NCBI RefSeq assembly: GCF_023078275.1
Contig: NC_062990.1
Coordinates: 6,401,549 to 6,465,548, forward strand
DNA: 64,000 bases
Source of the DNA: Leguminivora glycinivorella
Taxonomy: Eukaryota > Arthropoda > Insecta > Lepidoptera > Tortricidae
Direction of reading: 5' to 3'
The notes under the pieces are model-generated. The model made no database searches and was not told the origin of the DNA. It saw only the letters and a list, made by a program, of their open reading frames with translations. Positions 1-11,883 of this stretch are shown here, one piece after another. The stretch's first letter is position 1, and every line of letters begins with the position of its first letter. Position numbers and translations under genes: made by a program.

Positions 1-331
1 TTGGCGTAGGTCACGCACTGTCCGTTCTCGAGGACCTTCTTGGTGACTCCGTTTTTGTAGGCGGAGACTCCCTTGTAGTCGTAAGTGCCATCGTTCTTGA
101 TGTCGGCTTCGACGAAGAAGACAGTGAGGGTGGTTTCGTCGGTATCTTCCTTGCTGTCTTCGGAGTAGTTGATCTGGTTGAGAGGGACGACGATGTCGAC
201 GATGTCGTGCTTGGCAGAGTAGATGGCGAAGGAGTCAGGGTAGAACTTCTTGGTGACGATGAGTTGCTTGTCGTTGCTCGGGGAGCGGCGACGGCTAAGG
301 CGACGAGGGCGGCGAGGATTATGAACTTCAT
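1..331 (-). pseudogene. OBP-like gene, copy 1: 5' part, frameshifted, cut by window edge
   Basis: Near-identical to the first third of the intact gene at 11884-12855; by eye I count three substitutions and one indel across the coding overlap. The start codon is at 329-331 and the signal peptide MKFIILAALVALAVAAP is intact. A G-run at 280-283 is one base shorter than in copy 2 (12803-12807), so the frame is lost right after the signal peptide and continues as a low-complexity Ser/Thr reading. The rest of the gene lies left of the window. The promoter-like TATA box is kept. Most likely a recently inactivated duplicate. A homopolymer sequencing or assembly error is a real alternative, because the only visible lesion is one base in a G-run. 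Confidence 0.7.
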
Positions 332-440
332 TTTGGAGTCTGGAAGAAAAAGGATACAGATAAATATCGTTGAGCGTAGTGGAGGTAGATCGTTGTGTGA
401 TCTGCTTAGGTTAAAGCTGGCACTAATTAGTTCTTTCTTT

Positions 441-448
441 CTTTTATA
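441..448 (-). promoter_or_regulatory. TATA box of OBP-like copy 1
   Basis: TATAAAAG on the minus strand, 110 bases before the start codon, identical in sequence and spacing to the box of copy 2 (12965-12972). A fitting start of transcription would be about 25-30 bases downstream. Seen motif; promoter function is inferred. Confidence 0.45.
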
Positions 449-1213
449 CGGCTCTGGCTGGACTGAGCAAAGTGGTGTACTCTTTTGTTGGAGACCAAGA
501 AACAATAAGAACGTTTAGTGTATCTAAGTGTGCACCTAAAAATATTTCTACCAATATAACTTATTAAGTATTATCTTGTTGTTTTTCAAATAAACTAAAG
601 AAATAAGTTTTTGTGTGAACCTCACTGGAATAATTAGGCATAAATTCAATTCATAAATTTAAGTCGACTGTGGGTTGTGGGTTAAATTGAGGCTGGCAAC
701 CTGTCACTGCAATGGCACAATTTCGATTTCTATCAACCTCTTTTTGCCAAGAGTGGCACTGAAACTTTAGTAGTTCATGTGCTCTGCCTACCCCTTTATA
801 GGATACCTACATGACTGATTATATGTATGTATGTGTATAAATTCAACTTTTTAAAAATGGATCAGTACGCGTATACAAATTGCTACAGACCGAAGCCGAA
901 TGGCTTCTTGTCTATGCAGAGCACTAAGGATCGCTCATGCATGCCGGTGAATGCGGAAGTCATTTATACATTTTATAACAAAATGAAATATCCAAGTTTA
1001 TGTCAAAACAATTTTCCTGTTATTTAATAGAAAATTTTATTAAATGATGCATATTACTGAGAAAATCATTTGAAAATATAGAGGACGTATTTGTAAGAAA
1101 TTATTATTCAAATAAAAAAATACTTTTTTCTGAGAGCAATTAATATTCCTCTAACACTTTAATTTAAAAGCTTAGAGTCGCAAATTGCAAATAGTATAAA
1201 GCAAATGTGTCAT

Positions 1214-1415
1214 TAGAAATATAGGTAATTTTGCATTTTTAAATACTTATAAAAATAAATTATAAATCAAAATAAAATATAATACAATAAAATAAATAGG
1301 TAATATAAAAGTTTCCTTAAGAAATAAAGGTAATTTTGCATTTTTAAAAACTTATAAAAATAAATTATAAATCAAAATAAAAAATAATACAATAAAATAA
1401 ATAATATAAAAGTTT
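1214..1415. repeat. Local 105-bp tandem duplication
   Basis: Two consecutive AT-rich copies, each containing GGTAATTTTGCATTTTTAAA (at 1224 and 1329). The corresponding place in the right duplication copy (about 14101-14205) holds only one. It therefore arose, or was lost, after the segmental duplication. Confidence 0.75.
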
Positions 1416-1900
1416 CTTTACCAGTTCCGTTGACTTTTCGAAACGAACTGACTACATATCTCGCAAAATTCGTTTTTATCCTACCTCAGTTATGACCTAA
1501 CTTGATAGCCTAATTATTATCTCTTATTTTTAAACAAAAATAAGTTCCAAGGTACATGATACATAACCAGGTGGTTTGATAAATGATATGAAAACATTCA
1601 CATCATTTCAGCCTTATAATTATTAATATGAGGTTGGATATAGCTTGTATATTTTTAATTATATTTAAAAAGTTTTTACTATATCTGTACGTGTAAAATC
1701 AAAGTGCATATCCTAATAAGCAAAATAGGTAAAAATATAATACTTGTAACAAAAACTAAAAACGCGACAAAATTAAAATGGGCCCAGTAACGACTGGTTC
1801 TATAACTATATAATAATATTTAGTTAAATGATATTAACAGAAAGAAGCATGTCATTTGTTCTTATAACAAAAAAAACACGTAATATTTAGTTAAATATTA

Positions 1901-2654
1901 TGATATTTTGTAACAAGAACCTAATTTATTACCCCAAGAGCTTTCTGGTCTTGCTACTACTGGGAAAATAATTTACTTCTATATCAGTACTTTTAATGAC
2001 ACCAAAAATTAAGTTTGGTAATTTGGTATAAGTAGTTTTTTTAGTTAAGCCACCAAAATTTGTGACAAGAAACGTATAATATAATAAAAAAAAGATTATT
2101 TTAATTCACTAAAAATCAGGCGAAAATGGTATCAGGACTTTTGTTTTAAATTGAGTATTACTTTAATTTATGACCTTTATAACACATTAAGAAACCACCT
2201 ATTTTTGTGAATGATACTTCGTAGTAGCAAAAAGCGGACTAATTAAATTAGTTATGACACAAGCAATAAAAGGACAAGTGAAGTTATGGTTGTTTTGGAT
2301 ATACATTATGTGTTGAAACACTATTTCTACTGAAACCACCCTAAAAACAAAACGGAAGTTCAATATTTTACTAGCTCGGAATAACATTCAGGGCAAAAAT
2401 TATATCAGCAAAAAAATTGGAACAGACTTTTCGTTAAGATCAAAATAAAGAAGAATAAAAAGAATCCACATTTAAATGCACGCCAAGAAGCGCTAAAACC
2501 TGTACTGAAAGAAGTATTTTCATATTTTTCATTTACCTACAAACTCTAACTATTGATGATGTCATTTTCTGCATTATTTCTAAAGTGAGTACTGTATTCA
2601 TTCGTATTTTCATTACATCGCGGTATAATAATATGTTTCGCCACCTTTACTATC
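1901..2654. other. AT-rich intergenic DNA, no feature recognised
   Basis: No open frame with protein-like composition and no repeat that I recognise. It lies just beyond the end of the segmental duplication. Confidence 0.5.
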
Positions 2655-2740
2655 GCTTAAATAGCTCAGTTATAGTAGCGTAAGACGATGGGCGCGCTCC
2701 TGACCTGAAGTCGTGGGTTCGATCCTCGGCAGTGGAAATC
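2655..2740 (+). repeat. tRNA-like SINE head
   Basis: A TAGCTCAGTTATAG box A-like block (from 2662) and a perfect GGTTCGATCC box B (2716-2725) are spaced as in a tRNA gene, but no clean acceptor stem closes the cloverleaf. A T-rich stretch follows. Best read as the tRNA-derived 5' part of a SINE or a tRNA pseudogene. Confidence 0.5.
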
Positions 2741-3230
2741 TTTCTTTTTCTTGTTATTATTTTTTTATCTTTTATACCCTTTTCAATCCTATCTTTTTAA
2801 ATATTGATTTTTGTTGTATTAGATTTACAACCCATTTCATTGAAATTTTGTTAGACACATGTAATGCAATAAGTTTAATAATTGTCTTTCAGTATTAGTA
2901 TTGATTGAAGGTAACCTAAGGTCGTCGTTCCTACTATACAGCAATACTCTGTCTTAGCTAACCATCGCTAGACGTTATGCCCTTGTAATAAGGATTACAA
3001 ATGTACAGTGACAGTTGTCCTGTATGACGAAAATGCTCAATGAAAAATTGGCTAAATAGTAATCAGAAAACAAGCAAAAAGGGTAGAATATATTTCTATA
3101 AGTTACTTCTTTGGATTACTTTACAAAATGAATGTATACTCGTTGTAATTTAATGGATTTAAATAAATAATTTTATTAGTTCAAATTAATGACCGTCAAG
3201 GAACAAAAACTATTGAGTCGCTATTAGACC
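2741..3230. other. AT-rich intergenic DNA
   Basis: No gene or recognised repeat seen between the tRNA-like block and the MITE. Confidence 0.4.
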
Positions 3231-3355
3231 GTTTTCACATTATCCGATCCGATAACGGATGTCGGAAGGATATCAATAGAAGAATCCAAGATGGCGCCTG
3301 TAATGTATAGGGATATCGGTTCGACATCCGATATCGGATCGGATAATGTGAAAAC
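3231..3355. mobile_element. Short MITE, 'cacattatccgatccgat' family
   Basis: The ends are inverted copies of GTTTTCACATTATCCGATCC followed by a self-complementary ATATCGGAT block, about 34 bp each side, around a short core. Other copies in this window: 60892-61033 (complete), 47819-47908 (right half only) and the 1.9-kb relative at 42660-44556. Confidence 0.8.
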
Positions 3356-3904
3356 GCACTTAGGTCTACATTTTACACTTTTTAAAACCAAGATTAATTA
3401 GAGTCAGTTGTATGGTCGGTATGTAGTGTAAATAAAAAGTCGAAAAGTGCAGGCTTTTGTACCCATATTACAGTACTTTCAATATGTGCTATCCTGTAAT
3501 TAAATTCGAACACTCGCGTAGACACTTCTAATATTATTTGAATGGCATTACCAACATAACCAACATTAAATCTCCTTTTGAAAATAAATTTTAAAGAATA
3601 TCCCACTATCAGATCAGAGTCACTGGTATTTAATTTAAAACAAATTATTTTCATAGAAAATATTTTAATCTGTATTCCAGCTCGAGATTCTTGGAAGCCC
3701 TGTAAATTTTTCTTTGTGACAACAAGATATGACATTTATTTCAGGAAATTTACACATACATACATTACATACATTTATTGTAATAAATGAAGTACAAGTG
3801 ACCAAGATAAAGATGATACAGTAGGGCATTTTTAAAGTTTATGTAATGAAGAAGTAAAATTGCGGCCTTTTTTAGGTATTTCTATTTATGGAATAAATTG
3901 GAAA
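3356..3904. other. Intergenic, nothing recognised
   Basis: Short overlapping open frames on both strands have no protein-like features. No repeat recognised. Confidence 0.4.
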
Positions 3905-3975
3905 TATCTAAGTAAGTAAGTAAGTAAACACTTTATTGTACAAGAAAATAATACAGCACATAATATTTAAAATAA
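3905..3975 (-). mobile_element. 3' tail of a non-LTR retrotransposon
   Basis: Read on the minus strand, TTGTACAATAAAGTG is followed by a (TTAC)n tail. This is the polyadenylation-like end and short-repeat tail typical of lepidopteran LINE 3' ends. No coding part remains. Confidence 0.5.
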
Positions 3976-5154
3976 AAAGTTATCTCTCTAATCTAATACC
4001 TACATACTTATTATATATTGGTAGCGGCTCCATTCGTTCAATATTCGTTCGCAAATCATTTTGACATAAGTCATTTGAGCATATTATGACAAAAGGTATT
4101 TTGATAAAGAGTTTTTAGTGTGTCGCAGTTCCATTTGCAATTTTGATACTTAGGTCTTTATACACTAAGTTGGTTATGGCATGAACGATTTTTTCCTAAG
4201 CAGATAAGAAGTTAACGTTATTAGCATCAACAAGAATGTTATAAATGCAATTTAGACCCAGATTTTTAAAACATTTTTGTTATGAATTGAGCGTCCTTGT
4301 ATTTAATGTCTTCGGGTTGTAAACCTTAAAACTGATTTTTTACTACATGTTTACACCATTAAATTACTGTGAGATATTTTGCTGAAAGAAAACGCTTATT
4401 TTCTGGGTGTAGTTTTTTTAAATATCTTCCATTCCAAACTATTGGTGGATTCGAAAATATAGGATTTTTAAATTGCGATTAAGCGCTGTATATGAAATAA
4501 AACTACTGTTATAGAAGTATTTTCAAAAATATCGTACCGGTCTCAGGCTATATGTAGACCTTGCTATCGCTGCGGTCAATGATGGAATAATGTCTTCAAT
4601 CTCTAGAAAATGCCCAGCCCGCACCAATTTCTTGCCTTTATTCATTGTCTCAGGTTGGAAAATGATTTCGTGAGTGATGGCACGAAACCCCGTTTTAGTC
4701 ACAAGTTTGTTAATTTCTCACTAAAAACAACAATTTTAATGTTATTGGCGATAATGTTATAACTACCATCGTCAAAAATCGTCTAATATAGTGAAATATA
4801 CACAAGATTCCATTAATTTTTTCACAATGTTTATTTACTTCTCGTTTTACGGTCACGTGGCGTTGTCGTCGCGCACGGTCCCAATTCGATGGTTGTCAAA
4901 ACGCTTGCCCGGCTATTATTCATTCAATATTCGACCATATTTGTTTGTGCTAAACGTCTATTTTGTCAAATTGTTCAGGTAAATTTGAAACGTTAACCGC
5001 TTAGATACCAGTGTTTTTTTGTTTTTTTGATAGATGGCGCTAAAAATTTGCTCTATTATCTGTAAACGTCGATTTAATTTCTTTCTAATGTTTTTTGAAA
5101 CAGTTTTTATTATTATAAATATGTCAAGAAAATTAGATCTTAACATGTAAATTT
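3976..5154. other. Intergenic, nothing recognised
   Basis: AT-rich sequence up to the foldback end of unit A. A short open frame at 4791-4982 (+) shows no domain and is probably fortuitous. Confidence 0.4.
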
Positions 5155-5934
5155 AATAAATTAATAGTTTAAAAAACACTATAAAACACGCTTTTATAAA
5201 TGCACGTAAAAGCCAAAAATAAATTATGGATCGTTCAAGTTGTCTCTATTTGTGAGCTGAAGTTTAAAAACTATGTGCTTTTAATTATAATATTTGATTG
5301 TAAAAGCGTGGGGCGCTGGAACAGGAAAGACTTTTTGTATAACCACAGAATATATAAGTATAACTTGCTGATAAATCAAATTATGCTATGTTACGGGAAG
5401 GAGGTTACACAGATTGACGCGCTAACTGGAGTTGCAGCATGACTAGTAGGTTCTACATTAAACAGTCAAATCAATTAAAAGTCAGTGTTCAAAGTAGGTA
5501 CCAGTTTGTCGAACTCAGACAAAATATGCGCTAGTAGCGAGGAGAGTCGACAGTCACCGACACTTAGAACGCCGCTTTTTTCCGGTAATCAAAGTACAAA
5601 AGGGGAAAGTGTCTACAGTGACAGGATGCAGAGTTCTTGTTCGTGGACGAGATATCTTTGGTTCTCTTTGGTAACCCTTAGGCGGCATATGTAAACGTTA
5701 TGTTCTTATGCAACTTCATTCGCCAGGAAGTTCGAATTAGTATTTGTTTACAAGAAAGTCTTTCCTGTTCCAGCGCCCCACGCTTTTACAATCAAATATT
5801 ATAATTAAAAGCACATAGTTTTTAAACTTCAGCTCACAAATAGAGACAACTTGAACGATCCATAATTTATTTTTGGCTTTTACGTGCATTTATAAAAGCG
5901 TGTTTTATAGTGTTTTTTAAACTATTAATTTATT
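5155..5934. repeat. 780-bp foldback module of unit A
   Basis: Inverted arms 5155-5335 and 5754-5934 (181 bp each) surround a ~418-bp core. Each arm begins AATAAATTAATAG and carries AACACGCTTTTAT, a motif also found at the opposite (TTAA) end of the unit. Core and arms recur at 23515-24295, 31865-32643 and 32720-33499. Open frames of 69-80 codons recur with it but look non-coding. Confidence 0.85.
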
Positions 5935-6303
5935 TTATACTTTTTAGTCATTAATAATGAAATAAATACCTTTTAACATTTATACATAAAATTATTTCAA
6001 GTAGGCGGATTTTACATGCCATTTGTGGCTTAACGTGTACTTATTGCTAATTGCTACTTAATAATAACTAGCGGCTACCTTCTTATTACGGTATTATCAT
6101 AAAAATGTTTATACCTAGTAAGTTATCCGTAAAAGATAGACAATATAGACATGTGCCATCGCGGACTTTTTGAAGACATTAGAGAGACATACTTTCGCCA
6201 TACATTGTTTTGAAGCTCTCAGCTAGTGGGATTTTGTTTGACTCGATTAGAAAATATTGTCACATTTCAACTAATTCAAACAAAATTTAAGTATTTCTTT
6301 TTT

Positions 6304-9300
6304 GCCGAGCCCCCCTTTATTTGCACTTAAGGGTCACAGGAAAACCCAGGATCTTTCTTTTATGCGGGGGGCTTTGCCCCCCGAGCCCCCCTTTGTTTGC
6401 TCTGAAAGGTCACAAGAAAACGCTAACCCAACTTATTTTAAATACTACGTTAATCTTTCTTTTATGCGGGGGGCTTCGCCCCCCGAGCCCCCCTTTTCGT
6501 TACTCTTAAGGGTAACAAGAAAACCCTAACCCAACTTATTTTAAATACTACGTTAATCTTTCTTTTATGCGGGGGCTTCGCCCCCGAGCCCCCTTTTCGT
6601 TACTCTTAAGGGTAACAAGAAAACCCTAACCCAACTTATTTTAAATACAACGTTTATCTTTCTTTTATGCGGGGGCTTCGCCCCCGAGCCCCCTTTGTTT
6701 GCTCTTAAAGGTCACAAGAAAACACTAACCCAACTTATCTTAAATACTACGTTGATCTTTCTTTCATGCGGGGGCTTCGCCCCCGAGCCCCCTTTGTTTG
6801 CTCTTACAGGTCACAGGAAAACCCTAACCCAACTTATTTTAAATACTACGTTGATCTTTCTTTTATGCGGGGGGCTTCGCCCACCGAGCCCCCCTTTTCG
6901 TTACTCTTAAGGGTCACAAGAAAACCCTAAACCAACTTATTTAAAATACAACGTTGATCTTTCTTTCATGCGGGGGCTTCGCCCCCGAGCCCCCTTTGTT
7001 TGCTCTTAAAGGTCACAAGAAAACGCTAACCCAACTTATTTTAAAAACAACGTTGATCTTTCTTTTATGCGGGGGCTTCGCCCCCGAGCCCCCTTTGTTT
7101 GCTCTTAAAGGTCACAATAAAACGCTAACCCAACTTATTTTAAATACTACGTTAATCTTTCTTTTATGCTGGGGGCTTCGCCCCCGAGCCCCCTTTTCGT
7201 TACTCTTAAGGATCACAAGAAAACCCTAACCCAACTTATTTTAAATACTACGTTGATCTTTCTTTCATGCGGGGGCTTCGCCCCCGAGCCCCCTTTGTTT
7301 ACTCTTAAAGGTCACAAGAAAACGCTAACCCAACTTATTTAAAATACAACGTTGATCTTTCTTTCATGCGGGGGCTTCGCCCCCGAGCCCCCTTTGTTTG
7401 CTCTTAAAGGTCACAAGAAAACGCTAACCCAACTTATTTTAAAAACAACGTTGTTTTCTTTTATGCGGGGGCTTCGCCCCCCGAGCCCCCCTTTGTTTGC
7501 TCTTAAAGGTCACAAGAAAACGCTAACACAACTTATCTTAAATACTACGTTGATCTTTCTTTCATGCGGGGGGCTTCGCCCCCGAGCCCCCTTTGTTTGC
7601 TCTTAAAGGTCACAAGAAAACGCTAACCCAACTTATTTTAAATACTACGTTAATCTTTCTTTTATGCGGGGGGCTTCGCTTGTTTACTCTTAAAGGTCAC
7701 AAGAAAACACTAACCCAACTTATCTTAAATACTACGTTGATCTTTCTTTCATGCGGGGGGCTTCGCCCTCCGAGCCCCCCTTTTCTTTACTCTTAAGGAA
7801 CACAAGAAAACCTTAAACCAACTTATTTTAAATACAACGTTGATCTTTCTTTCATGCGGGGGGCTCCCCCCTTTGTTTGCGTTTAAATGTCACAAGAAAA
7901 CGCTAACCCAACTTATCTTAAATACTACGTTGATCTTTTTTCATGCGGGGGCTTCGCCCCCCGAGCCCCCCCTTTGTTTGCTCTTAAAGGTCACAAAAAA
8001 ACGCTAACCCAACTTATTCTAAATACTACGTTGATCTTTCTTTCATGCGGGGGGCTTCGCCCCCCGAGCCCCCCTTTGTTTGCTCTTAAAGGTCACAAGA
8101 AAACGCTAACCCAACTTATTCTAAATACTACGTTGATCTTTCTTTCATGCGGGGGCCTTTTCTTTACTCTTAAGGATCACAAGAAAACCTTAACCCAACT
8201 TATTTTAAATACAACGTTGATCTTTCTTTTATGCGGGGGCTTCGCCCCCGAGCCCCCCTTTGTTTGCTCTGAAAGGTCACAAGAAAACGCTAACCCAACT
8301 TATTTTAAATACTACGTTAATCTTTCTTTTATGCGGGGGCGAAGCCCCCGAGCCCCCTTTGTTTACTCTTAAAGGTCACAAGAAAACGCTAACCCAACTT
8401 ATCTTAAATACTACGTTGATCTTTCTTTCATGCGGGGGCTTCGCCCCCGAGCCCCTTTTTTTACTCTTAAGGATCACAAGAAAACCCTAAACCAACTTAT
8501 TTTAAATACAACGTTGATCTTTCTTTCATGCGGGGGCTTCGCCCCCGAGCCCCCTTTGTTTGCTCTTAAATGTCACAAGAAAACGCTAACCCAACTTATC
8601 TTAAATACTACGTTGATCTTTCTTTCATGCGGGGGCTTCGCCCCCGAGCCCCCATTTGTTTGCTCTTAAATGTCACAAGACAACGCTAACCCAACTTATC
8701 TTAAATACTACGTTGATCTTTCTTTCATGCGGGGGCTTCGCCCCCGAGCCCCCCTTTGTTTGCTCTTAAGGATCACAAGAAAACCCTAAACCAACTTATT
8801 TTAAATACAACGTTGATCTTTCTTTCATGCGGGGGCTTCGCCCCCGAGCCCCCTTTGTTTGCTCTTAAATGTCACAAGAAAACGCTAACCCAACTTATCT
8901 TAAATACTACGCTGATCTTTCTTTCATGCGGGGGCTTCGCCCCCGAGCCCCCTTTGTTTGCTCTTAAAGGTCACAAGAAAACGCTAACCCAACTTATTCT
9001 AAATACAACGTTGATCTTTCTTTCATGCGGGGGCTTCGCCCCCCGAGCCCCCCTTTGTTTGCTCTTAAAGGTCACAAGAAAACGCTAACCCAACTTATCT
9101 TAACTACTACGTTGATCTTTCTTTCATGCGGGGGCTTCGCCCCCGAGCCCCCCTTTGTTTGCTCTTAAAGGTCACAAGAAAACGCTAACCCAACTTATTA
9201 TAAATACTACGTTGATCTTTCTTTCATGCGGGGGGCTTCGCCCCCCGACCCCCACTTTGTTTGCTCTTAAAGGTCACAAGAAAACGCTAACCCAACTTAT

Positions 9301-10705
9301 TCTAAATACTACGTTGATCTTTCTTTCATGCGGGGGCCTTTTATTTACTCTTGGATCACAAGAAAACCTTAACCCAACTTATTTTAAATACAACGTTGAT
9401 CTTTCTTTTATGCGGGGGCTTCGCCCCCGAGCACCCTTTGTTTGCTCTGAAAGGTCACAAGAAAACGCTAACCCAACTTATTTTAAATACTACGTTAATC
9501 TTTCTTTTATGCGGGGGCTTCGCCCCCGAGCCCCCCTTTGTTTACTCTTAAAGGTCACAAGAAAACGCTAACCCAACTTATCTTAAATACTACGTTGATC
9601 TTTCTTTCATGCGGGGGCTTCGCCCCCGAGCCCCCTTTTCTTTACTCTTAAGGATCACAAGAAAACCCTAAACCAACTTATTTTAAATACAACGTTGATC
9701 TTTCTTTCATGCGGGGGCTTCGCCCCCGAGCCCCCTTCGTTTGCTCTTAAATGTCACAAGAAAACGCTAACCCAACTTATCTTAAATACTACGTTGATCT
9801 TTCTTTCATGCGGGGGCTTCGCCCCCGAGCCCCCCTTTGTTTGCTCTTAAAGGTCACAAGAAAACGCTAACCCAACTTATTCTAAATACTACGTTGATCT
9901 TTCTTTCATGCGGGGGCCTTTTCTTTGCTCTTAAGGATCACAAGAAAACCTTAACCCAACTTATTTTAAATACAACGTTGATCTTTCTTTTATGCGGGGG
10001 GCTTCGCCCCCGAGCACCCTTTGTTTGCTCTGAAAGGTCACAAGAAAACGCTAACCCAACTTATTTTAAATACTACGTTAATCTTTCTTTTATGCGGGGG
10101 CTTCGCCCCCGAGCCCCCCTTTGTTTACTCTTAAAGGTCACAAGAAAACGCTAACCCAACTTATCTTAAATACTACGTTGATCTTTCTTTCATGCGGGGG
10201 GCTTCGCCCCCCGAGCCCCCTTTTCTTTACTCTTAAGGATCACATGAAAACCCTAAACCAACTTATTTTAAATACAACGTTGATCTTTCTTTCATGCGGG
10301 GGGCTTCGCCCCCCGAGCCCCTCTTTGTTTGCTCTTAAATGTCACAAGAAAACGCTAACCCAACTTATCTTAAATACTACGTTGATCTTTCTTTCATGCG
10401 GGGGCTTCGCCCCCGAGCCCCCCTTTGTTTGCTCTTAAAGGTCACAAGAAAACGCTAACCCAACTTATTCTAAATACTACGTTGATCTTTCTTTCATGCG
10501 GGGGCTTCGCCCCCTAGCCCCCTTTTCTTTACTCTTAAGGATCACAAGAAAACCTTAACCAAACTTATTTTAAATACAACGTTGATCTTTCTTTTATGCG
10601 GGGGCTTCGCCCCCGAGCCCCCCTTTGTTTGCTCTGAAAGGTCACAAGAAAACGCTAACCCAACTTATTTTAAATACTACGTTGATCTTTCTTTCATGCT
10701 TCCCC
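6304..10705 (+). repeat. Array of ~99-bp GC-hairpin monomers (unit A)
   Basis: About 44 head-to-tail monomers. Each has a hairpin GCGGGGGCTTCGCCCCCG, a second C-run, then TCACAAGAAAACGCTAACCC and an AT-rich spacer with ACGTTGATCTTTCTTT. The G/C runs are five or six long and usually change together. Some monomers lack the hairpin's 3' half (about 8150, 9335, 9915). Monomer subtypes alternate, giving a higher-order pattern. Confidence 0.9.
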
Positions 10706-10734
10706 CTCGAGCCCCCCCCCCTTTTTTTTTTCTG

Positions 10735-11500
10735 TTCTTATCTTCCAGCACCATCATTAGGTTTCAAGAACCTAATCGTAGTCATAGTTCATTACAAGAC
10801 TTTTCTAAGAAGCCTAAAAACAGCTATGATACGATGTTCCATCATGTAGTTCCAGTTCATATCTTCCGGCTCCATCATCAGACCTTGAATTCTAATCGTA
10901 GTCAAAGTTCATTACAAGACTTTTCTAAGAAGCCCAAAAACAGCTATGATACGATGTTCTATCATGTAGTTCCAGTTCATATCTTCCGGCTCCATCATCA
11001 GACCTTGAAACCTAATCGTAGTCAAAGTTCATTACAAGACTTTTCTAAGAAGCCCAAAAACAGCTATGATACGATGTTCCATCATGTAGTTCCAGCTCAT
11101 ATCTTCCGGCGCCATCATCAGACCTTGAAACCTAATTGTAGTCAAAGTTCATTACAAGACTTTCCTAAGAAGCCCAAAAACAGCTATGATACGATGTTCC
11201 ATGATGTAGTTCCAGTTCATATCTTCCGGCTCCATCATCAGACCTTGAAACCTAATCGTAGTCAAAGTTCATTACAAGACTTTTCTAAGAAACCCAAAAA
11301 CAGCTATGATACGATGTTCCATCATGTAGTTCCAGTTCATATCTTTCGGCTTCATCATCAGACCTTGAAACCTAATTCTAGTCAACGTTCATTACAAGAC
11401 TTTTCTAAGAAACCCAAAAACGGCTATGATACGATGTTCCATCATGTAGTTCCAGTTCATATCTTCCGACTCCATCATCAGATCAGCTCAACAGTACCAT
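10735..11500 (+). repeat. Array of 120-bp monomers (unit A)
   Basis: About 6.3 copies of an exact 120-bp period, recognisable by CCATCATCAGACCTTGAAAC and ACAAGACTTTTCTAAGAA. Because 120 is divisible by three, one frame stays open (10582-11625) as a 40-residue repeat with the core SLQDFSKKPKNSYDTMF, ending in a unique ~50-residue tail whose TAA stop lies at the element end. No known domain. I regard it as a satellite whose frame happens to be open, not a demonstrated gene. Confidence 0.9.
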
Positions 11501-11639
11501 ATTATTGTATTGTCATCGGAACTACATATAGCTGCCAATTTTCATTACGCTACGACTCCTGGAAGATGGTTAAATTAGCCTCCGCAGATTCCATTACATA
11601 CATAGTTACATACACGACGACCTAATAAAAGCGTGTTAA

Positions 11640-11848
11640 AAATTGGCCATGTTTCAAATTTATTAAATTTAGATCTATGCCAAATGGGACTATGAGTGAC
11701 ATCTATCATTTTCGCTGGAATCAATAGAGTTTCGTTTTGACGGTCGCATTTTGTGGTACGGGACAAACTAGTCTGTATATATGTGGTTTGTGCTTAAGGA
11801 CAGATTACAAGCAAAGAAACAAGAAACAAAAAGAAATTAAAACAAAAT
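11640..11848. other. Short spacer between unit A and OBP-like copy 2
   Basis: No feature seen. It is the 3' flank of the OBP-like gene. Confidence 0.4.
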
Positions 11849-11854
11849 TTTATT
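11849..11854 (-). promoter_or_regulatory. Polyadenylation signal of OBP-like copy 2
   Basis: AATAAA on the minus strand, about 30 bases after the stop codon of the 11884-12855 gene. Position and sequence fit a standard poly(A) signal. Confidence 0.65.
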
Positions 11855-11883
11855 CAGTCGAAAGGCGAAAGTGTCAAAACAAT

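Larger units (their letters stand above)
1..1900. repeat. Tandem segmental duplication, left copy
   Basis: Matches 12524 to about 14800 in the same orientation and includes the OBP-like gene start, its promoter region and about 1.4 kb of 5' flank. The left end is cut by the window. Identity is very high near the gene and drops further out through small indels. Copy 1 has a local 105-bp tandem duplication (1214-1415) that copy 2 lacks. Copy 2 has extra segments at 13599-13939 and about 14503-14625. Confidence 0.85.
5155..11639 (+). mobile_element. Giant satellite-bearing foldback unit A
   Basis: One of four related units. Order: foldback (5155-5934), 370-bp linker, ~99-bp monomer array (6304-10705), 120-bp monomer array (10735-11500), then a ~140-bp unique tail ending in GCGTGTTAA (TTAA at 11636-11639). 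The outer foldback end AATAAATTAATAG is identical in all four units while the DNA beyond it differs, so this is a true element end. No transposase or other enzyme is encoded, so it is probably non-autonomous. Family not recognised; TTAA flanks hint at piggyBac-type mobilisation (inference). Confidence 0.75.

Noticed and set aside
5200..5694. 69- and 80-codon frames conserved in the four foldback modules
   Set aside because: They overlap the inverted arms and are conserved only because the DNA modules are near-identical; no domain or protein-like pattern.
6300..10700. Many 60-160-codon frames in the ~99-bp arrays (and in 17770-23145, 28680-31494, 33868-37668)
   Set aside because: The ~99-bp period is a multiple of three, so chance frames stay open over several monomers. 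They change frame whenever the G/C run length changes, and different units keep different frames.
6304..10705. CRISPR-like repeat array
   Set aside because: Eukaryotic context, repeats of ~99 bp without unique spacers, no cas genes.
6304..10705. Telomeric repeats (CCCTAACCC within monomers)
   Set aside because: The telomere-like word appears once per monomer at most, and varies (CGCTAACCC, CCCTAAACC). Insect telomeres are tandem TTAGG, which is not present.
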